Below are positions 11,493 through 20,915 of a stretch of 64,000 nucleotides of DNA, one piece after another. Origin of the DNA: Microcoleus sp. bin38.metabat.b11b12b14.051. GTDB lineage: Bacteria; Cyanobacteriota; Cyanobacteriia; Cyanobacteriales; Microcoleaceae. Each line of letters starts with the position of its first letter. The stretch's first letter is position 1. The DNA lies in NCBI RefSeq assembly GCF_013299165.1, contig NZ_JAAFKD010000006.1, positions 186,001 through 250,000 on the forward strand, written 5' to 3'. The position numbers and the translations under genes were made by a program. The notes under the pieces were generated by a model. The model was not told where the DNA came from. It saw nothing but the letters and a program-made list of their open reading frames with translations, and did not search any database.

Positions 11493-11864
11493 TTGGTTGT
11501 TTTTTATTATAAAAAAATTCAGCAGCCGATACAGCTATCTAGCTGATTTTGGGCGAACTTGAAACGCAGGCGAAGGAGTGCGCTGGATACTTGCAGAGCC
11601 TCCAGATTTATTTGTAGAATTGAGTTGTTGGTGGTAAGTTGCCGGCCTCGCCCCAAACCTACTGGCCCAAAATTATGACACTCTTACCGATATTACAAAT
11701 CAACTCTGTTTTAAATCTACAACATTTGGCAGAAAAATAGCAAGGGGCAAGGCAAAACAGCGCGGATCGAGAATGACTAAAGTCCTGACTGCGAACCTAG
11801 GGAAATTACAGTGAATTTACGGAACAGGAGATTGTATCCGTTGAATTACTGAGAATTAACGCCA
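11493..11864. other. Intergenic region upstream of the 8-PAS kinase
   Basis: No gene seen. A TATAAT reads on the minus strand at 11506-11511, but no good -35 lies at the right distance. A degenerate half of the GACTAAAGTCCT palindrome occurs near 11776. Confidence 0.35.
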
Positions 11865-11928
11865 GTTTGTAGTGAGGACTTTAGTCCTTGCTTTGAGATA
11901 AAGAAGGACTAAAGTCCTCACTACAAAC
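11865..11928. repeat. Dispersed palindrome (GTTTGTAGTGAGG family)
   Basis: Inverted arms GTTTGTAGTGAGGACTTTAG and CTAAAGTCCTCACTACAAAC flank a short centre. It lies 50 bp past the stop of the REC-kinase gene that ends at 11979, in terminator position. Confidence 0.85.
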
Positions 11929-11978
11929 CTAATTATGAACTTAATTATAGTTGTACAACCCGACATGATTTTACTCAG

Positions 11979-13208
11979 TTAAGCCGATCGACTTTTCTGC
12001 TGTTTGGGAAGCACAACTGTAAATACACTACCTTGTCCGACATTGCTGCTAATGGCAATTTCGCCGTCAAAAGGTTTTAAAAGTTCAATGCAAGTATAAA
12101 GTCCGAGGCCTGTTCCTGTCGGTTCACCTTCGATTTTTTCCTCGCCTTTAGGTGGCTTTGAGGTGTAAAAAGGGTCAAAAAGTTTTGAGAAATTTTCAGG
12201 TGCTATGCCGCAGCCCGTATCTGCAATATCCATGTATATGCTCGATTCGTCTTGCCGAGTTACGATAGTTAGTTCCCGGCTTTTTCTTTCCCACATCGCA
12301 TCCATTGCATTATTGATTAAATTATAAAATACTTGAGAAATATAGGAATAAATTAAGGGAATGCTCTCAATTTGCTCATCATAAAAATATTTTTTTCTAA
12401 TTTTGTTTCTAAAATAAAGATTGCCTTCCAATAACTGAATTTCGCGCTGTACTAAATCGTTGATATTCACAGCCTGCAAATCTTGGTTTTGCTCTTTTCT
12501 GCTTTTCATCATCAGAGTATCCATGATCTGATTGATTTTTGTGACTGCTTGAGAAATATATTTAGTATAATTAAACAGCGATTCTTCTTGAATTTTTGTG
12601 GCTTGTGTTTCAATCAAATCGACGCTAGTCTGAATCACTTGCAGCGGACTTTTGAGGTTGTGAACCATTCCCTGGGTCAAACGTCCGATGATGGCTGTTT
12701 TTTCCTGGTCGATCAATTGCTTGGTTTTTTGTTCGACAAGTCTTTCCAGGTTGTGGTTGAGGTGGGCAAGTTCCAGGTTTTTTTCTTCGAGTTTTTTTTG
12801 CAACGTGCGGATTGTCAGGTGAGTTTGAATGCGGCTCAACACTTCTTCGTGCTGGAATGGCTTAGTGATGTAGTCAACGGCTCCTGTCTGAAAGCCTTTT
12901 ACTTTATCCAGCGTCTCGGAAAGAGCGCTCATGAATACGATCGGAATGTCTCGGGTTGACGGGTTTGCTTTCAAACGCAGGCAAGTTTCAAAACCGTCAA
13001 TTCCTGGCATCATGATGTCCAAAAGTATCAAGTCTGGATGGATGTATTCAATTTGCTCGATCGCACTTTCGCCGTCGAGAGCGACTAATACTTTAAAGCC
13101 GTAATTTCTTAACAGCTCGAAAAGTACGTCGAGATTGGTTTGGTTGTCATCAACAATTAGTATGATGCTTCTTTCGGAATTTTTATCGTTCATATTCAAG
13201 GGAAACAT
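11979..13208 (-). CDS. Response regulator-type histidine kinase (REC + kinase)
   Basis: A 409-residue cytoplasmic protein with an N-terminal receiver (ILIVDDNQTNLDVL, acceptor Asp64 in LILLDIMMPG, KPF lysine near 118), a coiled-coil linker (about 130-175) and a kinase core. The H-box is divergent, GMVHNLKSPLQ, with His183. Then follow the N-box YNLINNAMDAM, G1 DTGCGIAPE, F-box FDPFYTSKP and G2 GTGLGLYT. REC-first kinases are common in cyanobacteria and are often the second step of a phosphorelay. An in-frame ATG at 13193 would drop five residues and may be the true start; neither has a clear Shine-Dalgarno sequence. It is transcribed the same way as its kinase neighbours but is separated from them by 350-490 bp, so each probably has its own promoter. 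Confidence 0.85.
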   Translation of the reverse strand: MFPLNMNDKNSERSIILIVDDNQTNLDVLFELLRNYGFKVLVALDGESAIEQIEYIHPDLILLDIMMPGIDGFETCLRLKANPSTRDIPIVFMSALSETLDKVKGFQTGAVDYITKPFQHEEVLSRIQTHLTIRTLQKKLEEKNLELAHLNHNLERLVEQKTKQLIDQEKTAIIGRLTQGMVHNLKSPLQVIQTSVDLIETQATKIQEESLFNYTKYISQAVTKINQIMDTLMMKSRKEQNQDLQAVNINDLVQREIQLLEGNLYFRNKIRKKYFYDEQIESIPLIYSYISQVFYNLINNAMDAMWERKSRELTIVTRQDESSIYMDIADTGCGIAPENFSKLFDPFYTSKPPKGEEKIEGEPTGTGLGLYTCIELLKPFDGEIAISSNVGQGSVFTVVLPKQQKSRSA

Positions 13209-13558
13209 TAAAAAAATTTAGTTGTGAGCTGTCGGTTGTGAATTGAAATCGCATTCGGGCGATTTGCGGGGGTTCTCGAAACCTGATTGCTTCGTAGATG
13301 CTTCTATTTGCCACCGCGGTTGTAGGGCAATACTGTTGACTTAACAGTGTTTGTTTCCCGGATATCCGCCTCACATACCCCTTACTCTGCATCAAAAGCG
13401 GGGACGCAAGAGCAGGATCCTGTCCTCGTTTTTGAAAGGGGAGCAGGGATCGAACGGCGGGGGTATCCGGTTTAACCCAAGCGCATTGAGTTATCGACAA
13501 TGAGAATTTGGGCGCGAGATTTAATTGATTTTAAGTTTTGTGTTAGCTACCGTTAATT
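13209..13558. other. Intergenic region between two kinase genes
   Basis: No convincing gene. The minus strand of about 13430-13500 vaguely resembles a tRNA 3' half (GTTCGATCCC), but the stems do not pair. An open frame across it has no recognisable content. Confidence 0.4.
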
Positions 13559-16500
13559 TTAGGACAAGTGTTGCTTCAAAAAATCTCGAATTTGCTTGAG
13601 CTGAAATGTTTTAGCAAGTTGGCGCAAGTGATGGACGAAAGGCACTAATGTGGGGTCAGAATGTTCGAGTTTAGCTGTTTCCTCCAGAATAGCTTCTATA
13701 TCGCCCATTGCAGCGAGTCTTAACAGCGCTAAGACCGACTCTGAGGCAGGAGATACCATCGTTGAGTCAGCAGCAGCAATGTCGGATGATGCTTTGGGAG
13801 TTTGAGGTTTTCGTTTTTTGGTTTCCGCTGGGTCTTCGTAAATCCATTCTAGTCTCAAATGCAGGCGCAATAATTCTAAAAGCTCGTTAGTTTGAATCGG
13901 CTTAGTAAGAAAATCATCACAACCTGCAAGTATGCTCTCTTGCTTGGTAGTCTCGTAAACACTAGCGGACAAAGCAAGGATAACCGCATCTTTTAATTTC
14001 GGCAACTGTCGCAGCCGCCGGGTAGCTTCCCAACCGTCCATTACGGGCATCAGCAAATCCATTAAAATTAGATCCGGTACAAATTCCTGTGCTTTGTGCA
14101 AGCAGTCTTCGCCGTCGGTGGCTTGTGCAATTTCAAAGCCCAAACGAGAAAGCAGCCTGTGCAGCATAGCGCGATTTACTTCGTGATCGTCCACGATCAG
14201 CACTTTGCGCTGGCCGCCGCTAAAACCGACAAGCCGGCGTTTTTCAGGTGCGGAGCGGATTTCGGAAGACTGGGCGACTGCGGGTAAGTCTAGATCCAAC
14301 CAAAATGTGCTGCCTTGGCCGGGGGTACTTTGCACCCGAATTTGGCTCCCCATCATGGTGACTAATTTTTGGCTGATGGAAAGTCCCAGTCCGGTACCTT
14401 CGACGAAATTGTGACGATCGCCCACTTGATGAAAAGGCAAAAATATTTCTTCTAATTTATTGTCTCCGATGCCAATACCGGTATCTTCGACTTGAAAGCG
14501 AATTTTAGCAATTGGTAATTGCTGTTGATTTGGGGCTGTGGAGTCGGCTGTTGCTGCTGGGGCGATCGGCTGATGTTCCGCTGGTGGATTCAGCCTCAAA
14601 TTTATCCTCCTGTCAGCCACCGGGGGCGTCAAACTGGAATTTATCGAGTTTGTTGCAGTTAAATTTTTAGCAAAATTCTCGACATAACCGACTTTAAATG
14701 TCACGGCGCCGCTCTTAGTAAACTTAACCGCATTACCCACCAAATTCATCAAAACTTGTCGCAGCCTTTTTTCATCAACCAACACGCAGCTTGGGATCTC
14801 AGATAGCGCCTCGTAATTAAACCGAATCCCTTTTTGATCCGATCGCATTTGAAACAAATCAACAGTACCTTTTACCAAACTCGGTAAATCCACTTCTGTG
14901 ACAGACAGTTCCATTTTACTAGCTTCAATTTTTGCTAGGTCTAAAACGTCGTTAATGAGCGTCAGTAAGTGGTTGCAGCACTGGTGAGCGCTGTGCAAGC
15001 TCTCCTGTTGTTCGGGTGTTAAATTGCGATCGGATTTCAGCAGTTGAATGTATCCCATAATACCGTTCAAAGGCGTCCGCAACTCGTGGCTCATGTTGGC
15101 GAGAAAGTCGCTTTTAGCGCGGCTAGCCGATTCGGCAGCTAATACGGCTGATTGCAGGGCAGCTTCTGCTAGTTTGCGTTCAGAGATTTCGGTTTGTGCT
15201 TGTTCAAACAGCGTCGATTGCTGAATGGCGATCGCCAACTGCACCCCCAATTGTTTCAAGCAATCTGCCTCAATTTTTTGCCAGGGACGCGCAGCCGTGC
15301 AGTGGTGGGCAATTAACAGCCCCCACAATTTTTCGCCTTGCAAAATCGGCACTACCAGACTCGCTCTGACTTCGAGCTGAGCCAACAAACTCAAGTAACA
15401 GTCGGCGATACCAGCATTGTAAACATCTTCTGTGGCTCTAATTCTGCCATCTTGATAAAGAGGAACGTAGGCTTCCCCAAAACAAGGATCGTAAATTTCC
15501 ATTCCAATAATTGAACGGGAATTATTATCAACCGACTCGACTGCGATAAACCCGCTCCAATCCGGTTTGAATTGGTAAATAACTGTCCGGTCTACTTGCA
15601 AAAACTGTCGTACTTCTTTGACTGCATTAGTGAGAATTTCTTCGAGATTCAGAGAAGAGCGAATGCGTTCTAGCATGACTAATGCCAACTGTTCCCGCTT
15701 TAATTGATGGCGCAAAAGTGCTTCCGATTCTTTGCGTTTTGTAATATCAGTAATTACTGCAATCAAGCCGATCGAATGGCTATTTTTATCTTTAATGGTG
15801 TCGGCTCGCACCAGAGCAGTAACAGCTTCGGCGCTCTTAGTACGCAGCGCAACCTCACCGCACCAAGAGCGACCTTTGCGAATGTTTTTGTAGATGTGTT
15901 TGTAAGTTTTAGGTCGGACGTAAAGGGCGGCACTATCCCTGAGTTCGTTGAGTTCTTCCACCGTGTAGCCGTAACGCTGAATAAAGGCTTGATTGTGGTA
16001 AATAGACCGCCCTTTCAAGTCAGCGATCGCGATCGCATCGCTGGTACTTTCCACGGCTTGAGTGACCCGCAGCAAAGCTAATTCTGCTGCTTTGCGATCG
16101 CTGATATCCGTCATCGAACCCACCATCCGCAGCGGGTTTCCGGCTTCATCCCAGACTGCTTGAGCGCGGGCGAGCACCCACTTGTAGCTGCCGTCTTTGC
16201 ACTGCAAGCGGTATTCGGCTGCGTAATTGGGGGCTTGGCGATCGAGATAATCTTGGATTGTGGCTTGCACTCGATCGCGATCGTCTGGATGAATGCGATC
16301 GATCCATTCACTGTTGCTGCGGTCGATTTCACCCTCTGCGTAACCGATAATTTCTTGCCAGCGGGCCGATCTAAAAGCTTCATTTGTTTGAAGATTCAGA
16401 TCCCAAATTCCGTCTTGATTGCCTTTAAGAACTAACTGCCAGCGTTCTTCACTTTGGCGCAATTCTTCTTCAGCTTGTTTGCGTTGAATGTGAGAACCCA

Positions 16501-19500
16501 ACTGAGTCGCTACCGCCTTGACCAATTCTACTATACGCGGCTCCATAATCGATCGCTCGCGCTTGCAGAATAGTAAAACTGCCAGCACCTGAGAATTAGC
16601 GCGGATTGGCACTCCAAAACAAGCTTTCAATCCGACTGCTGCCGCGATTTGCGATCGGGCAAAAAATGAGTTATTGACTTCACAAACATCTTCAACCCAT
16701 TCTATCTTTCGGGTTGACCAAATCCGTCCCGGCACTCCCAAGCCAGGAGCGAGTCGAATTTTGTTACTTTTGCGGCCAAAGCTATCTAAATCGCGATCGC
16801 TAGCGTACCAAGTTTTGCTGTGTTCCAAAACAGTACCGTTAGCAGCAGGTATCCAAGCTTCCCCAAAATTCCAGCCGATCGCATTGCACAGCAACCGCAG
16901 GATTTCAGGGAGGGCGCTGTGAAAATCTGCCGACTGACTAATTGCTTGACTTGCGGCCAACAACAGCTTAATTTCATCTTCTGCTTGCTTGCTTTCAGTA
17001 ATATCAGTTCCCGTGCCGAGAATTTGTTTTAACTTGCCGTCTGCGGTTTTGGCAAACACAGTATCTCGGCTGACAATCCAGCGCCAAGAACCATCCCTGT
17101 GCCGGACGCGGTATTCAATTTCAAAGATATCCCCTTCTATACCCGTGGCGACTTGCTGTAAATAATCAGGCATTTTGAGCGCATCTTCCGGGTGCATTAA
17201 AGTTGACATCATCCACGGCCCCATTGCCTGAATTTCCTCAACTGTATAGCCAATAATCTGGTAAATAGAAGCATTTGCATAGATATTTTTTTGTTCTATC
17301 AAGTCGTCAACATACAAAATATTAGGACTTGCCTCAGCAATGCGATCGCCGAAGCGCTTGCTATCTTGCAACTCTGCTTCGGCTTTCTTTTTCGCAGCAA
17401 TATCGCGAACAAGGCAAATTATTTCGCCATCCGGCAGCATTGTCAGCGACACTTCTTGAGGGAATTTTGAGCCGTCTCGGCGGCAGCCTAATGCCTCAGT
17501 GCTGCAATAACCTTGGCGGGCTAAAACAGGCATAATTTCCCGCTCGATCCTTTGAAGTTCTGAACCTTCATAAAATATTTTCCAACTTTTGCCCAACATT
17601 TCTTCTAGAGAACTGTAACCGTAGATTTTGAGCTTAGCTGCGTTGGCATAAATCACCTCTCCGCTGGGATTGACAATACCAATACCTTCGGAAGCCGCTG
17701 CCATGGCTGCGGCTTGTAGCTGGAGTTTTGACTCGAAACGTTTGCGGTTAGTGATGTCGCGGACGATCGCAATAATTTCGTCATCCGTGCTGAAGACAAA
17801 TCTCGCTTCAAAATCGCACAGTGCATCTTTAACTGGGAGTTGATATTCGACTACTTGAATCTCGCCAGTATCGATCGCCTTTTGATTGCCAGACCAAATT
17901 TTTTCAGCAAAAGCAGCAGGCAGTATGTCCTGTGCTTTTTTGCCAATAAATATATTGTCCGGTACCAGCGTGTCGAGGTCTTTTGCGGGTTTAAAGTATA
18001 CAAAAGTGCCGTCAGCGCGACAGCGAAAAATCATGTCAGGTATCGCGTTTAAGAGAGCGCGGTTAGTGGCTTCGCTCTTGCGTAATTCAGCTTCTGCTTG
18101 CTTGCTCGATGTAATGTCGCGGGCAACTGCATAAATCAAACCTTCTTCGGCAAATGGTGATACCGTCCACGACAGCCATTTATAAGTACCATCTTGGCAA
18201 AGATAGCGGTTTTCTAAGTTAATAACTGGGTTGCCATTTTTAAGTTCTTCTAATCTAGCTAGAGTTATTGCTCCGTCTTCGGGATGCAAAAAATATAGAA
18301 AAGGTTTGGCCATAAGTTGGGCTCGGCTGTAACCTAATAAATTTGACCAAGCGGGGTTCAAGCGTTTGAAATAGCCGTCAAAACCTGCAATGCAAAGTAA
18401 ATCTAGGGAAATATTAAAAAAGCGATCGCGCTCTTGCTGAGTTTGTTTTAATTCAGTGACATCCATCACCAAACCATCCCAAACTATATCGCCGTTGGCT
18501 TGCTTCGAGGGTTTAGCGGCGCCTTGCAGCCATTTGACTCGCTCTGGCATAACTTGCCGCCACAGATGTTGCCACGCCTGCTGAGTCGTCGCTGAAGTTG
18601 CGATCGATCGCTGCAAGTCTGAGATGTCGTCGGGGTGAACAGTTGCAAAAGCCAAGCCAGCATCTTCTTCTATTTCTTTTGGGTGTAAATTGTAGAGTTG
18701 CCAACTGCCAGAAGAAACATAAGTAAAAGATGTTTGACCATCTACACTAAGTCGGTATTGATAAATCATTCCCGGCACATTATCCGTCATGATTTGAAAT
18801 CGAGCTTCGCTTTCCTGCAACGCCATTTGCTGGCGCTTGTACTCGGTTACATCTCGCATTGTTCCGACCAACATTCTAGTGCCGTCGGCTTTGTTGAAAA
18901 TACTTTTTTTAGTAGATATAATCCGTTTTCTTGCCGAAGAATCTGTAAAAATCTCTTCCGTTTCCTGAGGAATGCTTTTGGCAAATACTTGCTCATCTTG
19001 CTCTCGAAACAAATCAGCTTGTGCCGCGGGCAAAAAACCGTATCCCGACATACCTATCAGTTCCGAACGCCCTTTTTCCATCAATTCGCAAAAAGCATCG
19101 TTTAAGACAACCCACCTATGTTGCTCGTCCTTGACAAAAATCGGGTCAGGAGTAGCATTAATCGTGTGATTCAAAAACTCTTCTGATGCTTTTAAATCAG
19201 CTTCGTAGCGGTAGCGATCGCTCACGTCCAAAATTACTTTAACCATCCGGTCGATCGAGCCATCACGCCCGCGAATACAGCGCATAGAAACCCGAGTATA
19301 AACTATTTTACCGTCTTTTTTGCGCCACCTTTTGTCTAAAACATAGCCTTCGCTTTCCCCTACCAAAATTTTATTTAACTGCTCTAAACTGGCTAGTGAG
19401 TCTTCAGGAATGCCCCACCTCTCCCAATTTCCGTGCAAAAGTTCTTGGCGTTCATATCCGAGCAAATTGCACAAAGCATCGTTAACTTCCAACCACTGGC

Positions 19501-20038
19501 ATTTTTCGGGTTCGGAGGGCAGATTTGGAGGAGCAATGATAGCAATTCCGACTAGGGAATTCTCGACTACCGAGCGATATTTTTGTTCACTTTTTTGCAA
19601 AGCTTGCTGATTGTGCTGCCGCTCGACTGCGTAGCGGAGCGATCGCATTAACACTTCGCTGTCGATTTTTCGCTTGACTAGATAATCCTGAGCGCCTGCT
19701 TGAATTGACTGCACGGCGAGTTGTTCGTCGTTGTGCGCTGTCAGTACCACGATCGGAGTATTCAGGCTGTATTCTTGCATTTTGACAATTGTACTTAAGT
19801 CTTGGCTGTCGGGCAGCGAAAGGTCTAGTAAAATTACATCAAAATGTTCGCCGACTAAAAGTTGCTGCGCTTTGCTGAGACGGTCTGTACAGCTTACAGA
19901 CAGCCTTTGGCTACTCTGTCTGCTGACATTTGTTTCTAATAATAATTCTTCGATCAGATCGGCTTCGGCTTGATTGTCTTCGACCAAGAGAACTTTAAAG
20001 CCGTTTCGCTTTGCGGTCGATCTCAAAACTGATGTCAT
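13559..20038 (-). CDS. Giant hybrid kinase (REC, 9 PAS, 2 GAF, kinase, REC)
   Basis: A 2159-residue soluble hybrid kinase. Order: receiver (Asp72 in [10 protein letters not shown]), seven PAS domains, a GAF (about 1065-1225), two more PAS domains, a phytochrome-type GAF (about 1430-1600), HisKA with H-box SHELRTPLNG (His1651), an HATPase with a long Pro/Ala-rich insert, G1 DTGIGIG and G2 GTGLGLS, a C-terminal receiver (Asp1994 in LILMDLLMP) and a helical tail of about 75 residues found behind many cyanobacterial hybrid kinases. The second GAF has Cys1547-Tyr1548 at the cyanobacteriochrome cysteine position. The C-terminal receiver implies intramolecular phosphotransfer followed by a separate Hpt or regulator; no Hpt gene is in the window. 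It shares PAS and GAF modules with the 1672-residue kinase. Confidence 0.88.
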   Translation of the reverse strand: MTSVLRSTAKRNGFKVLLVEDNQAEADLIEELLLETNVSRQSSQRLSVSCTDRLSKAQQLLVGEHFDVILLDLSLPDSQDLSTIVKMQEYSLNTPIVVLTAHNDEQLAVQSIQAGAQDYLVKRKIDSEVLMRSLRYAVERQHNQQALQKSEQKYRSVVENSLVGIAIIAPPNLPSEPEKCQWLEVNDALCNLLGYERQELLHGNWERWGIPEDSLASLEQLNKILVGESEGYVLDKRWRKKDGKIVYTRVSMRCIRGRDGSIDRMVKVILDVSDRYRYEADLKASEEFLNHTINATPDPIFVKDEQHRWVVLNDAFCELMEKGRSELIGMSGYGFLPAAQADLFREQDEQVFAKSIPQETEEIFTDSSARKRIISTKKSIFNKADGTRMLVGTMRDVTEYKRQQMALQESEARFQIMTDNVPGMIYQYRLSVDGQTSFTYVSSGSWQLYNLHPKEIEEDAGLAFATVHPDDISDLQRSIATSATTQQAWQHLWRQVMPERVKWLQGAAKPSKQANGDIVWDGLVMDVTELKQTQQERDRFFNISLDLLCIAGFDGYFKRLNPAWSNLLGYSRAQLMAKPFLYFLHPEDGAITLARLEELKNGNPVINLENRYLCQDGTYKWLSWTVSPFAEEGLIYAVARDITSSKQAEAELRKSEATNRALLNAIPDMIFRCRADGTFVYFKPAKDLDTLVPDNIFIGKKAQDILPAAFAEKIWSGNQKAIDTGEIQVVEYQLPVKDALCDFEARFVFSTDDEIIAIVRDITNRKRFESKLQLQAAAMAAASEGIGIVNPSGEVIYANAAKLKIYGYSSLEEMLGKSWKIFYEGSELQRIEREIMPVLARQGYCSTEALGCRRDGSKFPQEVSLTMLPDGEIICLVRDIAAKKKAEAELQDSKRFGDRIAEASPNILYVDDLIEQKNIYANASIYQIIGYTVEEIQAMGPWMMSTLMHPEDALKMPDYLQQVATGIEGDIFEIEYRVRHRDGSWRWIVSRDTVFAKTADGKLKQILGTGTDITESKQAEDEIKLLLAASQAISQSADFHSALPEILRLLCNAIGWNFGEAWIPAANGTVLEHSKTWYASDRDLDSFGRKSNKIRLAPGLGVPGRIWSTRKIEWVEDVCEVNNSFFARSQIAAAVGLKACFGVPIRANSQVLAVLLFCKRERSIMEPRIVELVKAVATQLGSHIQRKQAEEELRQSEERWQLVLKGNQDGIWDLNLQTNEAFRSARWQEIIGYAEGEIDRSNSEWIDRIHPDDRDRVQATIQDYLDRQAPNYAAEYRLQCKDGSYKWVLARAQAVWDEAGNPLRMVGSMTDISDRKAAELALLRVTQAVESTSDAIAIADLKGRSIYHNQAFIQRYGYTVEELNELRDSAALYVRPKTYKHIYKNIRKGRSWCGEVALRTKSAEAVTALVRADTIKDKNSHSIGLIAVITDITKRKESEALLRHQLKREQLALVMLERIRSSLNLEEILTNAVKEVRQFLQVDRTVIYQFKPDWSGFIAVESVDNNSRSIIGMEIYDPCFGEAYVPLYQDGRIRATEDVYNAGIADCYLSLLAQLEVRASLVVPILQGEKLWGLLIAHHCTAARPWQKIEADCLKQLGVQLAIAIQQSTLFEQAQTEISERKLAEAALQSAVLAAESASRAKSDFLANMSHELRTPLNGIMGYIQLLKSDRNLTPEQQESLHSAHQCCNHLLTLINDVLDLAKIEASKMELSVTEVDLPSLVKGTVDLFQMRSDQKGIRFNYEALSEIPSCVLVDEKRLRQVLMNLVGNAVKFTKSGAVTFKVGYVENFAKNLTATNSINSSLTPPVADRRINLRLNPPAEHQPIAPAATADSTAPNQQQLPIAKIRFQVEDTGIGIGDNKLEEIFLPFHQVGDRHNFVEGTGLGLSISQKLVTMMGSQIRVQSTPGQGSTFWLDLDLPAVAQSSEIRSAPEKRRLVGFSGGQRKVLIVDDHEVNRAMLHRLLSRLGFEIAQATDGEDCLHKAQEFVPDLILMDLLMPVMDGWEATRRLRQLPKLKDAVILALSASVYETTKQESILAGCDDFLTKPIQTNELLELLRLHLRLEWIYEDPAETKKRKPQTPKASSDIAAADSTMVSPASESVLALLRLAAMGDIEAILEETAKLEHSDPTLVPFVHHLRQLAKTFQLKQIRDFLKQHLS

Positions 20039-20075
20039 ATACCTTTTTATTTGTCATAAGGCAGTCGAGACGACT

Positions 20076-20104
20076 ATTATAGCATACAAATAATTGAACA
20101 ACAA
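20076..20104 (-). promoter_or_regulatory. Sigma70-type promoter for the giant kinase
   Basis: On the minus strand a perfect TATAAT (20076-20081) lies 17 bp after TTGTTG (20099-20104, four of six to consensus), 38 bp ahead of the start codon. An AAAAAGG stretch sits just before the ATG. Confidence 0.5.
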
Positions 20105-20915
20105 AAACCGCGATGGCAAAAAATAATTATTATTATTTAATTCAACAACTACAATGCTATACATAGACTGTGTTTGCGATCTTAGTTGGTAAATCTCATC
20201 AGAGGTTAAAATTTTACGGTTTTTATCACCTCGGTTTTTTGAGGGTACCCAAGTTGCTTGGCGTGGTTTTTTTTGGGCGATCGCCCCTAATGCTGAGTGT
20301 CCCACGCTCTAAACCGCCCCTTAATTGCCTTTAAACTACCAACACTTCTGCACAGCAACATCCTGCACCACCCGCACTCTCAGCCCCAAAATCGGCAGGA
20401 ACAATGTTTGACCTTCACTTTTTCACTTCGGTTTTTCATGATAGCTTACAATCAAGAATTGGTTGAAAGCCTCTCCCTCCGTTTTAGGGAAAAATTAAAA
20501 TCAGACTACTCATTACTCCTGTCCTCTTCCTTGCAGGTAGAGAGCCCCTCCTTCCATCAACTGTCAACTGTCAAGCGGTCAACTGCCAATTTTTTACTGT
20601 TTCCAACCAAATAAAAATTTACCAGCAGTATTGCAATTTAGAAAAAAAGTTATATTATTGAAAGAGAGGCAATCAAAAACTCTGCTGGATACAGCCTCGC
20701 GAAATATCGGATCAATTACGCAACAAAACGACATAAAAAAAATTACAGTGCTTGGTTGGCTGTCCTTAGTGCCGCCCAAAACCGATACACAGCTTGAAGA
20801 GAGAAGTCGCGAGCAGTCTCAAATTTTAGGCTGGGAGCGAGGAATCTGATTACTGCGCTGCAACGAAATCTCAAATAACTGACCTAAATGAGCTGAAATT
20901 GAAAGGAAAAAAGCC
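20105..20915. other. Intergenic region between the giant kinase and ppsA
   Basis: About 800 bp with no supported gene; the open frames present have no recognisable motif or ribosome binding site. It must hold the ppsA promoter, which I cannot place with confidence. Confidence 0.4.

Noticed and set aside
13430..13500. Possible tRNA on the minus strand (GTTCGATCCC with a nearby GCGC...GGTTAA)
   Set aside because: The T-stem and acceptor stem do not pair and no anticodon arm can be drawn; at best a decayed fragment.
13183..13500. 105-codon frame upstream of the REC-kinase
   Set aside because: Overlaps the kinase start, has no ribosome site or motif, and its composition looks random.
20297..20849. 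Two frames of 105 and 72 codons upstream of ppsA
   Set aside because: Neither has a plausible start signal or recognisable content; the region more likely holds the ppsA leader.
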